Shown piece after piece: positions 49,601 through 58,100 of a DNA stretch of 64,000 nt. A model generated the notes under the pieces. It had not been told where the DNA came from. It saw nothing but the letters and a program-made list of their open reading frames with translations, and did no database searches. A program made the translations under genes and the position numbers. Numbering within the stretch: the stretch's first letter is position 1; each line of letters starts with the position of its first letter. The stretch lies in contig NC_086192.1 in NCBI RefSeq assembly GCF_023053635.1, positions 11,209,001 to 11,273,000 on the forward strand, written 5' to 3'. The stretch comes from Elgaria multicarinata webbii. Taxonomy: Eukaryota > Chordata > Lepidosauria > Squamata > Anguidae.

Positions 49601-52600
49601 CATGCCGAGAGGAACGGAATTCGGCATCAAGGACGCCAATTCGCCTCGCCTCTCTCATTTTCCATCATTCTGCCGTTTCTGCTTCCTTTCTGTTAATTTA
49701 TTCCAGTTTTGGCAGTCACAGAGAGCCGGCGAAACCCTGCCCTCCAAGCTTAGAAATCTCATTCGAGTTTCCGCTCTGACTTTGGAGATTTCAGCGGGAA
49801 ACGTCAGTGTCTTTTTGCAGTCGTGAGAGCTAGAAACTCGCTTTTTTTTTTTACAATTAAAATATCGAAAGGCAAGACTTTCAGGAAGCTGCCTGCTGCA
49901 CTCAATACACCTGGTAGATAATTTTGTGCGTCCCCATGCATGCAACAGAATTGTGAATAAAACGTACATCTGCAAACCTCGGAGGTTTCCCTTTGGGCTA
50001 CGCCAAAATCCAAACTTGGAGAAACGCAACCGTTCTTTACATATATCGGATCAACTGACTATCCACATCTGGCATTGCATCGTAAACACTTAGCTAGCAA
50101 AAGCTAGCTTTCCACGAACGGGGATATCAATGCAAGGGGCGCTTTCAGGGATTTCATTCCCTGCTTGCGGTCCGAGTCAGGAAAGACGGCTCCCTGTGTG
50201 TTTTGGGCCTGCGTGGTTTGAGTTGGCTCTCAAGACCAGGAGCTGACGCCTTCAAAAGGGAGTTTTTGGAATGGGGAGAAGGAGTCCAAGAAAAGCTAGA
50301 ACAGGCGCCGACAAGTACAAATTAGAAAACCTCTCACCCCAGAGACACATGAATAATCCCCTTTAGGGCTAGGATATTTCACCATAACAAAGATCCTGGC
50401 AGAGATGATGAAGAGGAATAACAGAACTATTGCATTATACGGACACGAGAAAAAAGAACCGGTTCGCATGAAACACCCTCTACAAATACACGGATTCAGC
50501 AGGGGTGGATTGGATTGGATTCACTCCAAAAGAGGTGATTATTTTTAAAAAACTTGACAATACAATGACATTGTTCGCAGAAACATGCAACAGAGCGGGG
50601 GTACTGAATTCTGGAACATGCAACAGAGCAAAGGTGCTCCACTCCAAACGTCCCCCGACCCGGTAGCCTCCAGATGGATGTAGCTGATTGCCAGGAGTGC
50701 TGGGCGTTGTGCTCCCAAACATCTGGGCGGTGCTGTGCTATGAGGGACTACACCTCCCATTATCCCCCTGTGTTGGACTAGACACACCCACCCCGGGGCC
50801 CGCTACTCGAAATTCCTTTCAAAACTGGGCTTGGATCCAGGATCTTCTTTGCACGCAAAGCACAGCTCATGGCCTCTGCTTCGAACTCGGGTCTCATAAT
50901 CACAAGATCTTGCCCTGGGAGCGATATATTGGCATGTTTTCAAGAGGCCGTGTCATCCGGGCGACTTCTGAACCTGATGTCAGATGGTCCTCATGTTGAT
51001 TGACGGCATCCAATGCCCCTATCTGAGACCTCGGAGAACTGAACTAGAAAGCACATTGGTCATGCCGGCTGGGGGACGATGGGACTTGCAGTCCAAAGAG
51101 AGGGGAACTACATTAGTCAATTCAGCGCCGGGCGTTTAAATATCACGGGCATATTTCAAAGCATGGGTGGACGATCTTTTTTCTTTTTGTCGGTCACTCG
51201 ACTACGATGCGGAAGCTAGAACACCAGAGCAACAAGAGAGGGGGGATTTAATGGGGGGGGGGGACAATTTGGGCCCCCACAGCAGGATGTACAGAAGGCC
51301 TCCAAGGGATCAGCTGGAAACAGCAAAATCTACAACGTCCAAAACTATAGGACGTTTGACCGCACGAAAGGTAGCTTGAAATTTTTCCAAAGCGTAAAGC
51401 GGCCGATGATTTTCAGATTGCAAAACCGGGGAATTATTATTATTAATTATCATTATCATCAATATTTATTCATTTATTGCATTTCTATACCGCCCAATAG
51501 CCGAAGCTCTCTGGGCGGCTCACGGAAATTAAAACCGCGAAGTGCAATTGAAAGTATCAAACTTAAACCACAGTAAAATAATAATAATAATAATAATGTT
51601 ATTATAATCATGTTAAAAAGACAGGCGTGTCGGTGTCTTTATTTTAGCAGACATCTGGGAAGAAAGGAGCGAAAAAGACGAGCCTTGTCGGAACCAATTA
51701 ACCCGATCCGTCCGTCCGGAGAGAACGTTTGGGTTCCTCTGTGCACGAATTTGCGTGCAGGTCAGATTTTTGCCCGTGGGGGGGTTGTGACACGACCCAC
51801 AACACCGCATTCGGCAACGTATGTGTACTTAGTTTCCCGTGAGCCATAAAGAGGCTTAGGATGGGAACTTTGGGTCGTACCATGTTCAGACTTTGTTCCG
51901 CCCACATCGCTCCCTTATCAGCCAGTGAAGATTTGGGGAAGGGGGGGGTGAAGGTCCGTCCCTGAGCAAAGTCAAGACAGCGTTGTTCTGGGAGGACGTT
52001 GTTACCAATGCTAAAGTGTGCAGCGGTGGGGGACGTGTGTGTCCCCCCCCAAATTCACCCCTACATTATTAAGACCCAGAACTGACTATGAAAAGAATAT
52101 CGACAATATTTGCTTGTTAAACTTCCTAGTGGGGTTTAAACTGGGGCGGGGTGGATTAGGCCTGGTTGTTTTTTGATGTTTTCATGGCCATCTTTCATCC
52201 CTTGATGTTGAAAAATTTGCCTCCTCTTCCCAAACCACAAGTTGCTGGCTTTCTTACTGCGGGGCATGAACAGGGCGGGGAGAGAAAAGGACTTTGTTTT
52301 ATTTTATTAAGAACTAAGGTTTAACTGGGCGCTCCAGATGCACTTGGATTACAACTGCCATCATCCCCACTGTCGTGGCCATATGGGGGTCGGGCTTCCA
52401 AGTGTTGTTGGACTACTACGACTCCCGTTAGCCGGGCTGATGGGGCCTGGAATCCAACCAGATCTGGAGGACAAGAGGTTCCCTCCGCCCCTGGCCTGTA
52501 TACTATCTGCACTTTTTCAAAGAAGAAGAAGAAGAAGAAGAAGAAGAAGAAGAAGAAGAAGAAGAAGAGGGAGGAGGAGGGAGGAGGAGGAGGAGGAGGA

Positions 52601-53282
52601 GGAGGAGAAGAAGAAGAAGAAGAAGAAGAAGAAGAAGAAGAAGAAGAAGAAGAGGGAGGAGGAGGAGGAGGAGGAGGAGGAGGAGGAGAAGAAGAAGAAG
52701 AAGAAGAAGAAGAAGAGGGAGGAGGAGGGAGGAGGAGGAGGAGGAGGAGAAGAAGAAGAAGAAGAAGAAGAAGAAGAAGAAGAAGAAGAAGAGGGAGGAG
52801 GAGGAGGAGGAGGAGGAGGAGGAGAAGGAGAAGAAGAAGAAGAAGAAGAAGAAGAAGAAGAGGGAGGAGGAGGAGGAGGAGGAGGAGGAGGAGGAGGAGG
52901 AGAAGGAGAAGAAGAAGAAGAAGAAGAAGAAGAAGAAGAAGAAGAAGAAGAAGAAGAAGAAGAAGACAGTGAACAACAACCCTGCATGGTAGGCTAGGCT
53001 GAGAAAGCTCAACCAGGCCCCCACTGCCCAAGGACAGCTGGCGAGCTTCATTGGGGTTCAAGAGACTTCCCTCCCTCCCTCCCTCCCTCTTTCTTCCCCC
53101 CTTTCCCTTCCTTCTTCCTCCCTTCCTTTCCCAGCTGAACGCCAAACCTCAGAGTTTTAAGATGTCCTGATTCTCATGTCAATATCGTATCGGTTTCATG
53201 GGCTCTTTTTAACGAGTTGTATGGATTCTACGGTGTTTAATGTTGTTGCCCGCCTCGATCCAGAGGAAGAGGCGGGTAGGAA

Positions 53283-53355
<73 letters not shown>

Positions 53356-53555
53356 TCCTTCTGCCCTCCCTCCGTCCTCCTCCTCACCACCGGGGCGCCG
53401 ATCCGGACGAGCTCCCGGGCCTCCCGCGCGGCGCCGACGGGCAGGAGGCGGCGGAGCCTGCGGGCGCAGCGGGCAGCCCAGGGCGAGGGCGAGGGCGGCG
53501 CGTCCTCGGGGCCGCCCGGGCGGGCCTCCTGGCCCCCGGCGGGCTCCGGCCTCAT
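33713..53555 (-). CDS. SLC47A1-like: SLC47A-type multidrug and toxin extrusion (MATE) transporter, gene A, complete in 16 coding exons
   Basis: MATE transporters exchange protons for organic cations across kidney, liver and other cell membranes. Sixteen exons with consistent phases give 548 residues (570 in human MATE1). Against human MATE1 the alignment is offset by a constant +11. Conserved are Cys74 and Cys138 (human 63 and 127), and Glu284, Glu289 and Glu311 (human 273, 278 and 300) in EWWTFE and IYELA. Human Glu389 is replaced by Asp400 in HLFDAIA. The last exon encodes a hydrophobic helix at residues 525-545, the 13th membrane segment typical of vertebrate MATEs. The start chosen is the ATG at 53553-53555. 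An in-frame ATG at 53604-53606 would add 17 residues. Paralogue B lies head to head 5.2 kb away. Assignment to SLC47A1 versus SLC47A2 is not settled. Confidence 0.93.
35190..35590. repeat. 21-bp-based tandem array in gene A intron 15
   Basis: Blocks of CTTCATTTCCAAGTTTCTGG and TCCTCATCATTTCCCTAGCC alternate in 42-bp and 24-bp variants. The array is open in frame on both strands only because its units are multiples of three. Confidence 0.85.
36040..36144 (-). mobile_element. tRNA-Ala-derived SINE
   Basis: Read on the minus strand it holds TTTTGCATGCACAAGGTCCC and GAGTTCGATTCCTGGCATCT, a tRNA-Ala(UGC)-like anticodon arm and B box. Confidence 0.65.
36201..36295 (-). CDS. SLC47A1-like: SLC47A gene A, exon 15
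   Basis: Encodes residues 448-479, (G)[20 protein letters not shown] then [11 protein letters not shown], the twelfth membrane helix and a basic turn. Acceptor TTCTTCCAG, donor GTGAGT, ends in phase 0. Confidence 0.95.
36460..37670. mobile_element. hAT-like foldback element split by a CR1 insertion
   Basis: AACAACCCAG/GTTAAC-rich inverted repeats occur at 36460-36730 and 37340-37670. CCAGGAACAGG-type ends resemble GACATGC-type repeats at 37-227. A CR1 piece (36734-37337) lies between them. I infer one element, or two neighbours of a family, separated by the CR1. Confidence 0.45.
36734..37337 (-). mobile_element. CR1 LINE, 5'-truncated, 3' portion
   Basis: The minus strand reads [20 protein letters not shown]-type sequence, and the + strand begins TCATAGAATCATAGAATCGT, the CR1 3' end. 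Same subfamily as 9281-9943. Confidence 0.85.
37805..37937 (-). CDS. SLC47A1-like: SLC47A gene A, exon 14
   Basis: Encodes residues 404-448, starting [20 protein letters not shown] and continuing through [17 protein letters not shown] to KLGVIG. The GGVLRGxGxQ and GYYxVGLPIGI motifs are diagnostic of vertebrate MATEs. Ends in phase 1; donor GTGAGA. Confidence 0.96.
38001..38129. mobile_element. hAT-type foldback MITE with 8-bp target duplication
   Basis: Same element as 8421-8550, beginning CAGCCTTCCTCAACCTGGGG. It is flanked by the exact duplication AGCTAGAG (37993-38000 and 38130-38137). It lies in gene A intron 13, about 65 bp upstream of exon 14's acceptor. Confidence 0.9.
38245..38470 (-). 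mobile_element. L2-clade LINE 3' end, diverged
   Basis: TTTCTATGCCGCCCGTTAGC and TCAAGCTCTGTGCGCCGTTC are altered versions of the shared L2 3' word. Confidence 0.5.
38653..38722 (-). CDS. SLC47A1-like: SLC47A gene A, exon 13
   Basis: Encodes residues 380-403, (R)[20 protein letters not shown] then AIA. The alignment places Asp400 at human Glu389, one of the acidic residues important for MATE1 transport. The change keeps the charge but shortens the side chain. Acceptor CCGACAG, donor GTACGT. Confidence 0.93.
39296..39371 (-). CDS. SLC47A1-like: SLC47A gene A, exon 12
   Basis: Encodes residues 355-380, (G)[20 protein letters not shown] then FTNDR. Human MATE1 has FSVLLLSCKDHVGYIFTTDR here. 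Begins in phase 1 and ends in phase 2 within the Arg codon; donor GTGCGT. Confidence 0.94.
39674..39782 (-). CDS. SLC47A1-like: SLC47A gene A, exon 11
   Basis: Encodes residues 319-355, [20 protein letters not shown] then [16 protein letters not shown]. The [10 protein letters not shown] loop is a conserved MATE motif. Acceptor TTCTCCAG, donor GTGCGT, ends in phase 1. Confidence 0.96.
40281..41404. repeat. 45-bp AT-rich minisatellite in gene A intron 10, about 25 copies
   Basis: Each 45-bp unit joins a 21-bp half (AATAATATGAATACTAGCAG T) and a 24-bp half (AATAATATGACTAATACTGG TAGT). Because 45 is a multiple of three and no frame stop arises, open frames of 362 codons (+) and 403 codons (-) result: [15 protein letters not shown] repeats and hydrophobic [12 protein letters not shown] repeats. 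I regard neither as a gene. It probably grew from (AAT)n at its left edge. Confidence 0.93.
41557..41624 (-). CDS. SLC47A1-like: SLC47A gene A, exon 10
   Basis: Encodes residues 296-318, (G)[20 protein letters not shown] then YL. Glu311 in YELA corresponds to human Glu300. Begins in phase 1, ends in phase 0; donor GTAAGA. Confidence 0.95.
41861..41974 (-). CDS. SLC47A1-like: SLC47A gene A, exon 9
   Basis: Encodes residues 258-296 and contains [19 protein letters not shown]. Glu284 and Glu289 correspond to human Glu273 and Glu278, acidic residues in the transport cavity. Phase 1 at both ends; acceptor TTTGCAG, donor GTGAGG. Confidence 0.96.
42091..42300 (-). mobile_element. Possible solo-LTR-like fragment (fossil), very uncertain
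   Basis: Promoter-like spacing of elements reading on the + strand: ATTGG (inverted CCAAT), GTATAAGAGGGCG and a GTAAAG word, plus a 12-bp E-box palindrome. No flanking duplication or coding part is seen. A LINE 3' tail sequence joins at about 42300-42420. Confidence 0.2.
42637..42885 (+). mobile_element. Possible solo LTR (fossil)
   Basis: A TG...CA interval with a CCAAT-type word (GATTGG), TGTATAAATGG and CTCAATAAAACC in the order and spacing of a retroviral-type LTR. No internal region, partner LTR or clear target duplication is seen; age not estimable. Confidence 0.3.
43081..43178 (-). CDS. SLC47A1-like: SLC47A gene A, exon 8
   Basis: Encodes residues 225-258, [20 protein letters not shown] followed by [12 protein letters not shown], a helix and basic loop. 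Begins in phase 2 and ends in phase 1; acceptor CGCACAG, donor GTAGGT. Confidence 0.95.
43558..43604. repeat. (ATT)n microsatellite
   Basis: About 15 ATT units in gene A intron 7, next to a short GGCTGCAATCCTA-family remnant (43445-43545). Confidence 0.95.
43895..43969 (-). mobile_element. tRNA-Ala-derived SINE head
   Basis: The minus strand gives a tRNA-like fold with GGTCAGCGGGTAGAGCATGA (A box), TTTTGCATGC (anticodon region, TGC) and the perfect B box GGTTCGAGTCC. The acceptor stem does not pair well, so I call a SINE head rather than a tRNA gene. Confidence 0.6.
44150..44247 (-). CDS. SLC47A1-like: SLC47A gene A, exon 7
   Basis: Encodes residues 193-225, [20 protein letters not shown] and the following helix up to FQLGVV. 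It ends in phase 2 at the strong donor GTGAGTAAG. Aligns with GIVLPQIVTGVAANLVNALA in human MATE1. Confidence 0.95.
45164..45287. mobile_element. Short TIR element (MITE)
   Basis: CATAGGCGTGCG at the left is repeated inverted (CGCACGCCTATG) at the right. The inside holds GGTGTGCCGGGTGTACCCAG. Superfamily unknown; in gene A intron 6. Confidence 0.7.
45355..45399 (-). CDS. SLC47A1-like: SLC47A gene A, exon 6 (45 nt)
   Basis: Encodes residues 178-192, [15 protein letters not shown], matching the human segment ATFLYMLQVKYLLNQ. Phase 0 at both ends; acceptor TTTGTAG, donor GTAGGG. Confidence 0.95.
45643..45685 (-). CDS. SLC47A1-like: SLC47A gene A, exon 5 (43 nt)
   Basis: A small exon encoding residues 163-177, (R)[14 protein letters not shown], identical in sequence to gene B exon 5. 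Acceptor CTTGCAG, donor GTAAGT. A 34-bp minisatellite begins about 100 bp upstream of the acceptor. Confidence 0.96.
45787..46290. repeat. 34-bp minisatellite grown from a MITE arm, about 15 copies
   Basis: Units read GCATGTTTAGACAGAAAAAG plus TCCTACAATCCTAT. The left edge is a MITE end (GCAATTCTAAGCATGTTTAG) and the right edge runs into MITE interior (CCCAGCCAGCCATGC). It lies in gene A intron 4, about 100 bp upstream of exon 5. Confidence 0.9.
46320..47390. mobile_element. AT-rich retroelement remnant, possibly Penelope-like
   Basis: Two direct repeats (about 47040-47105 and 47212-47280, sharing TGTGTTTAACAA and GTATCAT.AATGA) precede a hammerhead-like core, CTGACGA...CGAAACG, at 47304-47330. 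No coding part is recognised. Confidence 0.35.
47420..47710 (+). mobile_element. LINE 3' ends (two joined)
   Basis: CCTGTGGAATTCCCTGCCAC encodes a LINE C-terminus (LWNSLP) and leads to ACTGCTCCGAAATTTGCAAT GGGG-type 3' sequence, like 54180-54245. A second 3' word, GCCCAGAGAGCTTTGGCGGT, follows. Confidence 0.5.
47776..47972. mobile_element. 63-bp inverted repeat with hammerhead-like loop
   Basis: Arms 47776-47838 and 47910-47972 match at 62 of 63 positions when one is inverted. The 71-nt loop contains GACGCAGTCCGAAACGTTGA. Inverted terminal copies plus CGAAAC cores are known for Penelope-like elements; assignment is inference. In gene A intron 4, about 100 bp past exon 4. Confidence 0.5.
48073..48221 (-). 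CDS. SLC47A1-like: SLC47A gene A, exon 4
   Basis: Encodes residues 114-163, [17 protein letters not shown] followed by a hydrophobic helix with CFPCW (Cys138 equals human Cys127). It ends in phase 2 inside an Arg codon (AG|G). The matching exon of gene B differs at 8 of 50 residues. Confidence 0.96.
48564..48632 (-). CDS. SLC47A1-like: SLC47A gene A, exon 3
   Basis: Encodes residues 91-113, [20 protein letters not shown] plus MSQ, the second helix with the conserved GLxSxCDTLxSQ signature. Phase 0 at both ends; acceptor CCAG, donor GTACCG. Confidence 0.95.
49221..49322 (-). CDS. SLC47A1-like: SLC47A gene A, exon 2
   Basis: Encodes residues 57-90, including [20 protein letters not shown], the first membrane helix and loop with the conserved Cys74. 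Phase 0 at both ends, with acceptor CTCCGTAG and donor GTACGT. Confidence 0.95.
51455..51600 (-). mobile_element. L2-clade LINE 3' end
   Basis: TTTCTATACCGCCCAATAGC and AAGCTCTCTGGGCGGCTCAC, the common 3' word, in gene A intron 1. Confidence 0.65.
52520..52966. repeat. 447-bp (GAA/GGA)n purine tract
   Basis: An almost pure run of GAA and GAG/GGA triplets, with blocks of (AAG)n and (AGG)n alternating at least six times. It lies in gene A intron 1, about 420 bp past exon 1; the gene's sense strand carries the pyrimidine strand. Confidence 0.95.
53190..53354 (+). mobile_element. LINE 3' end with 24-unit (AAT)n tail
   Basis: TGTTGTTGCCCGCCTCGATC then AGAGGAAGAGGCGGGTAGG and (AAT)n at 53283-53354. 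The tail stops about 33 bp from gene A's exon 1 donor. Confidence 0.7.
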
Positions 53556-53790
53556 CAGGGCGTCCGCGGTGCACAGCGTGCGAGAGAGCGCCTCCCGTCG
53601 TCTCATGGGGGCGCAGCCCGGCCCGCCCAGCCCGGTCCGCCCAGCCGCTCGCCGCCCAACGGCCGCCCCGGGCCGCCGCCGGGCAGGCAGGCGGGCGGGC
53701 ACCCACGTGCCGCGCGGGCAGGCAGACGCGCGAGGGCGCGGGCTCGCGCGGGGAACCCCCTGCCCCATTGGGCGGAGCGGCCAGTGACGC
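53375..53790 (-). promoter_or_regulatory. CpG-rich promoter region of SLC47A gene A
   Basis: A compact block of very high G+C and CpG spans exon 1 and about 230 bp upstream of its ATG, ending abruptly near 53790. It contains several GC-box-like runs (GGGCGG on either strand). No clear TATA box is seen. Gene B's start has no comparable island, so gene A's promoter is the stronger CpG signal of the divergent pair. Confidence 0.6.
53388..53555 (-). CDS. SLC47A1-like: SLC47A gene A, exon 1
   Basis: Encodes residues 1-56: an Arg/Pro/Ala-rich cytoplasmic N-terminus ending in [15 protein letters not shown], which corresponds to AFREELRALLVLAGPA of human MATE1. The donor is GTG|GTGAGG in phase 0. 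The exon is much richer in G+C than the rest of the gene. A LINE 3' end with an (AAT)n tail begins about 35 bp into the intron. The exon is the least certain of the gene because the N-terminus is weakly conserved. Confidence 0.8.
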
Positions 53791-53924
53791 GAGGCCCCCA
53801 GGAGGGGAGGGAGGGGACACCCCCCTTCACCCCCCCACCCCCAAACCACACCCGTTCCACAGCTGGCACTTTGCGCCCTGGCAACTTTGCGCACGCCCTC
53901 CGGATCGTGGTGGGATCCCCAACT

Positions 53925-54043
53925 CCCATCATCCCCCCGCCACGGACCAGGCTGAGGATAGGTGGGGATATGTGTGGACTCTAGCTCCCATCAACCCCAG
54001 CCTGGTCCGTGGCGGGGGGATGATGGGAGCTAGAGTCCACACA
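53925..54043. repeat. Compound perfect inverted repeat upstream of gene A
   Basis: The 30-bp arms 53925-53954 and 53998-54027 are perfectly complementary, and so are 23-bp arms 53971-53993 and 54021-54043. The right arm therefore serves two left arms. It belongs loosely to the 'actcccat' foldback family. Confidence 0.85.
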
Positions 54044-54109
54044 CACACATCCCCACCTGGAGGGCCGCACCGCTTCCCGCTCCGGGTAAACGTGCCCAGA
54101 ATTGGGCTG

Positions 54110-54265
54110 AGCCGGGAAGTCACTACAACTTCTGTCTTCTGCTTCTTTTTCAATTTGGTTTTCACTGTTTTATTCTGTTTTTATTTTCATTTTATCTTGT
54201 GCACCGCTCCGAATTTTTTCAATGGGGAGCGGTACATAAATATTCTAAATAAATAAATAAATAAA
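54110..54265 (+). mobile_element. LINE 3' end with (AAAT)n tail
   Basis: TGCACCGCTCCGAATTTTTT CAATGGGGAGCGG-type end and (AATA)n, the same 3' family as 47572-47645. Confidence 0.6.
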
Positions 54266-55039
54266 TAATACAATACCCCTGTGAGGTGGGTTAGGCTGGT
54301 GAGATTCAGGGCTGAAGCCAGCCTCCTATCCTATCTCAAGCTAACAATTTAAAACAGTCGCCCTTGGCTATTACCATGTGCTGCCTATTATTATTGCTGT
54401 TGTTGGTGCTGTTGTTTGATACGTTATTTTATTACTAGTGCTTTTATTAAAAACATTTAAAGATGTTCTTAGAATGTTTTTTAGGATGTTTTAACAATGT
54501 ATATTATGTTTTAATTCAGTTTTATGTATTGCTGTTGTTCCCTGCCTCCATCAGAATGGAGAGGCGGCTAAGAAATATTTTTATTATTATTATTACATCA
54601 TCATATTACTATTATTTTATTATCACCAGTATTATTTAGTATTGCATTATTATTACTACATTTTGTTATCATTTTATTACTGTTGGTATTATTTTTATTA
54701 TTACCTCAGCATTATATTACTATTACCATGTTATTATCGCTAATAATATTTTTGAATGAATGAATGGTTTCTTGGAGTCACAGACCACAAAGTAATATTA
54801 TTTTTATTATTACATCATTATGTTTATGATTATATTGTCATTATTATTATTGCTACTACTTTTGTTATTCGTATAGTTCTGAAGTTTGTTCATTTTTAGC
54901 CCATGAAAACCAAAACATTGGTTGCGTTATTGTTAATGTCGACACTATAATATTGCTGGTAATAACATGGTTCATATTGTTCTTGGTTAAATTTATTATC
55001 CTTAGCAAGATTTATTGTTGTTTTTATTATTATTATGTC

Positions 55040-55184
55040 ATTTGTATCCGGCCTGTAAGATAAGTTAGGCTGAGAATTTGGGAGTGGCCCAAAATTCCTC
55101 AGTGAGTTTCCTGGCCCAGTGGGGACTCAAAACCCAGGTCTCCTAAGTCCCACTCCAACGCTCTAACCACTAAACCACACCACC
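55040..55184 (-). mobile_element. tRNA-derived SINE
   Basis: Read on the + strand: GGCCTGTAAGATAAGTTAGG, CAGTGGGGACTCAAAACCC and CTCTAACCACTAAACCACAC, the reverse of an A-box head GTGGTTTAGTGGTTAGAG. Confidence 0.65.
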
Positions 55185-58100
55185 TCTGTGTCCCCTTTAC
55201 CAGAATGTCATCAGCAACTGCTACACAGGCCAGTAGCAAAACAAGGCCTCTACCCTACTTAGATGCCAGAGTCACATCTAATGTTATCTAATGCAAACAT
55301 TACATAACAATCACCGTTATATATACAAGGCATTTCTTCACAGCCAGCCTCACAAAACAGAAAATAAACCTGCCCAGGGTTGGGACTGTCTAATATTCTA
55401 TTGGATTGCATAAGAATTTGGGCCACGCTCCGAGACAACTTTTTTAAGCCCTGTCGATTTCAACAGTCCGACCTCTTTCATTTAAATCAATGTGAGTCTT
55501 TTGGGGGTGTTTATTTTTTAAAAAAGTGGCTATATTCAATGCATTGCTATTTACACCTTCGCCGCTGTTTTTCTGCCATCTGTCCCCTCAAAATGGCAGA
55601 CAGCACACTGGAGATGTAGAAGTAACAGCTTTGAGCTATGATGGGTTGGTGGTTTTGGTATTTTGACCCCAAACACCCCTTGGAAAGAGACTCAACCAAC
55701 ATCCGTCCCCACTGCCCGCAGTATACCAGATAGCAGCACATGTATTCACCAAGTTCCCCCTTGGAGGGGATCTTATCCTTTATCCCACAGGCAGGAGAGG
55801 CCCGTCATAGTGAAATAACACAAGGTGGATGCAATGTGTGTTCACAAACCTGCCCGCAAAGGTCAGGGTTGCCGACTGGGGAGATTTCTTTTTTCTTCCT
55901 GTTTTTGCTCGTTGCATTTGACTTGCAAATATTTGCCGCCATCATTTTGCAACCAGACGGACAGATTTCCTGCTCTTTCATCCCCTCACCACACCAGCTT
56001 ATTTCTCTTCCCTTCGCTTCACGTAGATACAGATTTTTAAAAAATGATTATTTATTGATTTACAGCATTATTTTTTTTAACCCGCTCCTCCGCCAAATAC
56101 AAGTTCCCAGAGCCACTTCCAAGGACGGATAGTGAGACGGTCCCTGCTGCCTTCCGGATTACAATCTTTTTTTTTTTACACGACACGAAAGGAAAAGACA
56201 GGAGGAGGGAAGAGGAAAAAAAAATCCAGGAACCCGTTCTTAGTTTCAAAGATCTTAGAAGTGTTCTTTCAGACAGGGATGTTGTATGTAGTTTTTCCTC
56301 CCAGAGGTGATGCTCCAGCCCTGGGAGAGAAGTTTCCAAGATGTGTTCAACCCACTGAATACGAAAATCAAATCCCTTCCTTGCAAACACGGTGCAATCG
56401 GCGTCTCTGCCGTTCGATGGAAGCAGCTCTTGTTTTCCGAATGTATTCTGAAACTGCCCCCCTGTTCTCACTGCGCTGAGATTCACGGTGACTGCAGCTG
56501 ATAAACTCCACTGTTGCTAACAGAGACGTAGCTAGGTCATGTTAGACTCTGGATTTCATGCTTTTTCGTGCACTTTTGGGATTGTAATGTACATCACTTC
56601 ACTTCCTACAAAACGTGCTAAGGAAGCTATTCCTGGCGAGGGGGTGGGTGCGTTTCCCCCCCCCCGCTTTCCCGCCGAAGTTCTCCGAAAATCTCCGAAC
56701 GTGTCCTCCGAATCACGAGAGCGGAATCAAAAGGACGGGGGGGGCAGAAAATCCACGCCGAATAACCTTTCACAGCTGAAAGCAGGCAGAAAGCCACGTT
56801 GGCAGGATCTACTTTTGTGGTGGTAGTGGTGTTATTGGGATCTCAAAATCCGTCAACCGGAGCGTGGCGCGGAAGAAATACATTTAGGAGGCCAGACATC
56901 CGAGCCCAGGAATTTTGTTTTCAGCAGGCTGGCTGCACGGAACGGAACTCACAGTCCTTAAACACACACCCGAGCACTCCGGGATACTGCAGGCTTTCTT
57001 TGTTTCAACGATAGGATTTTGGGCAGGGCGCAAGGGTCATTTTGTTAAAGAATGGAAGGCCTTACTGATTGCAAATTGCTCTAGGATCTACCCCCAAGAT
57101 GCCAGGTTATTTCAGTTGAAAACATGCCGCTATTTACTGTTGGTCGCTAAGCCTTAGCAAGGGCACACCTAAGGAAGCCACCCAATGATTGGGGCGGGGC
57201 TAGGGAAAGGAGGCGGGGCTATCATGGAACCCTCGGAGGGCCAGAAACGGCCCACGGGCCTGACGTTGTACACCCCTGCATTACGGTTATGAATTCGGAT
57301 TAGGAGGCCTTTTGCTGACTTTGGGATAAGAAAACCCGCTTGCCCCAAATTAAATTAAATTATCCTCCGCAGGTGGCAGGTAAGACAAGAAGGGAGAAAT
57401 CCGTACGGGTTCTCTGCGTTGAGGAACGCCAAGAAATATGTCCAAGATGTCCACCTCTAGTCAGATGGCTGGATGGCAAAGAGGACGCGATTAAAAAATA
57501 ATTAACACATCAGAGCTGTGAAAAGCCATTTGTGGCTAGGCGCTGGAGCCACGGACAGTGAAAAGGTCCGTGAATTTCAGCAGGCCTTGGAATTTGGATT
57601 TTATCGTGCCTCCGGAGCAGATAGGTGTGAAAAGGCTACCTTTGACCTTCTTTCATTCTCTCAAGCTTGGGCATTTATTAACCCATCTAGGTCAAGAACC
57701 ACATTCATATGGGATGATCCTGTCGGGTTTACGTAAACGGCTTACGGCTTGATTGATTTGAAACATTTTTACCCAGCCCCAAAAGGCGTCCGTGGAGTCG
57801 GTCAAACAAACGCCCCGTGCGATCTAACAAAGGCATGGCATGCGAGGAAAAGCGATGAGGAGGGTAGAGGGGGTGGAAAGTAGTTCTACAAGTCCATTTA
57901 CTCTTCTCGTTTCCCTCTGCTGTATTTGAGGTGATTATATTACAATCTGCATCGCCCCCCACCATCATGGGGGATGTCTCCTGCTGCGGTCTGCCCCCCC
58001 TTTTATTTTAGTTCTTTTAACGGTACTTTTAGGTGGTCCCTGTTAGTTGTCGCATCTTTCTCGGGCATGAATACCCGTGAAATTGCCTCCTAGTCCCAAG

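Noticed and set aside
52321-53145. Frames encoding poly-Leu, poly-Ser, poly-Glu and poly-Lys
   Set aside because: They read the (GAA/GGA)n tract in different frames.
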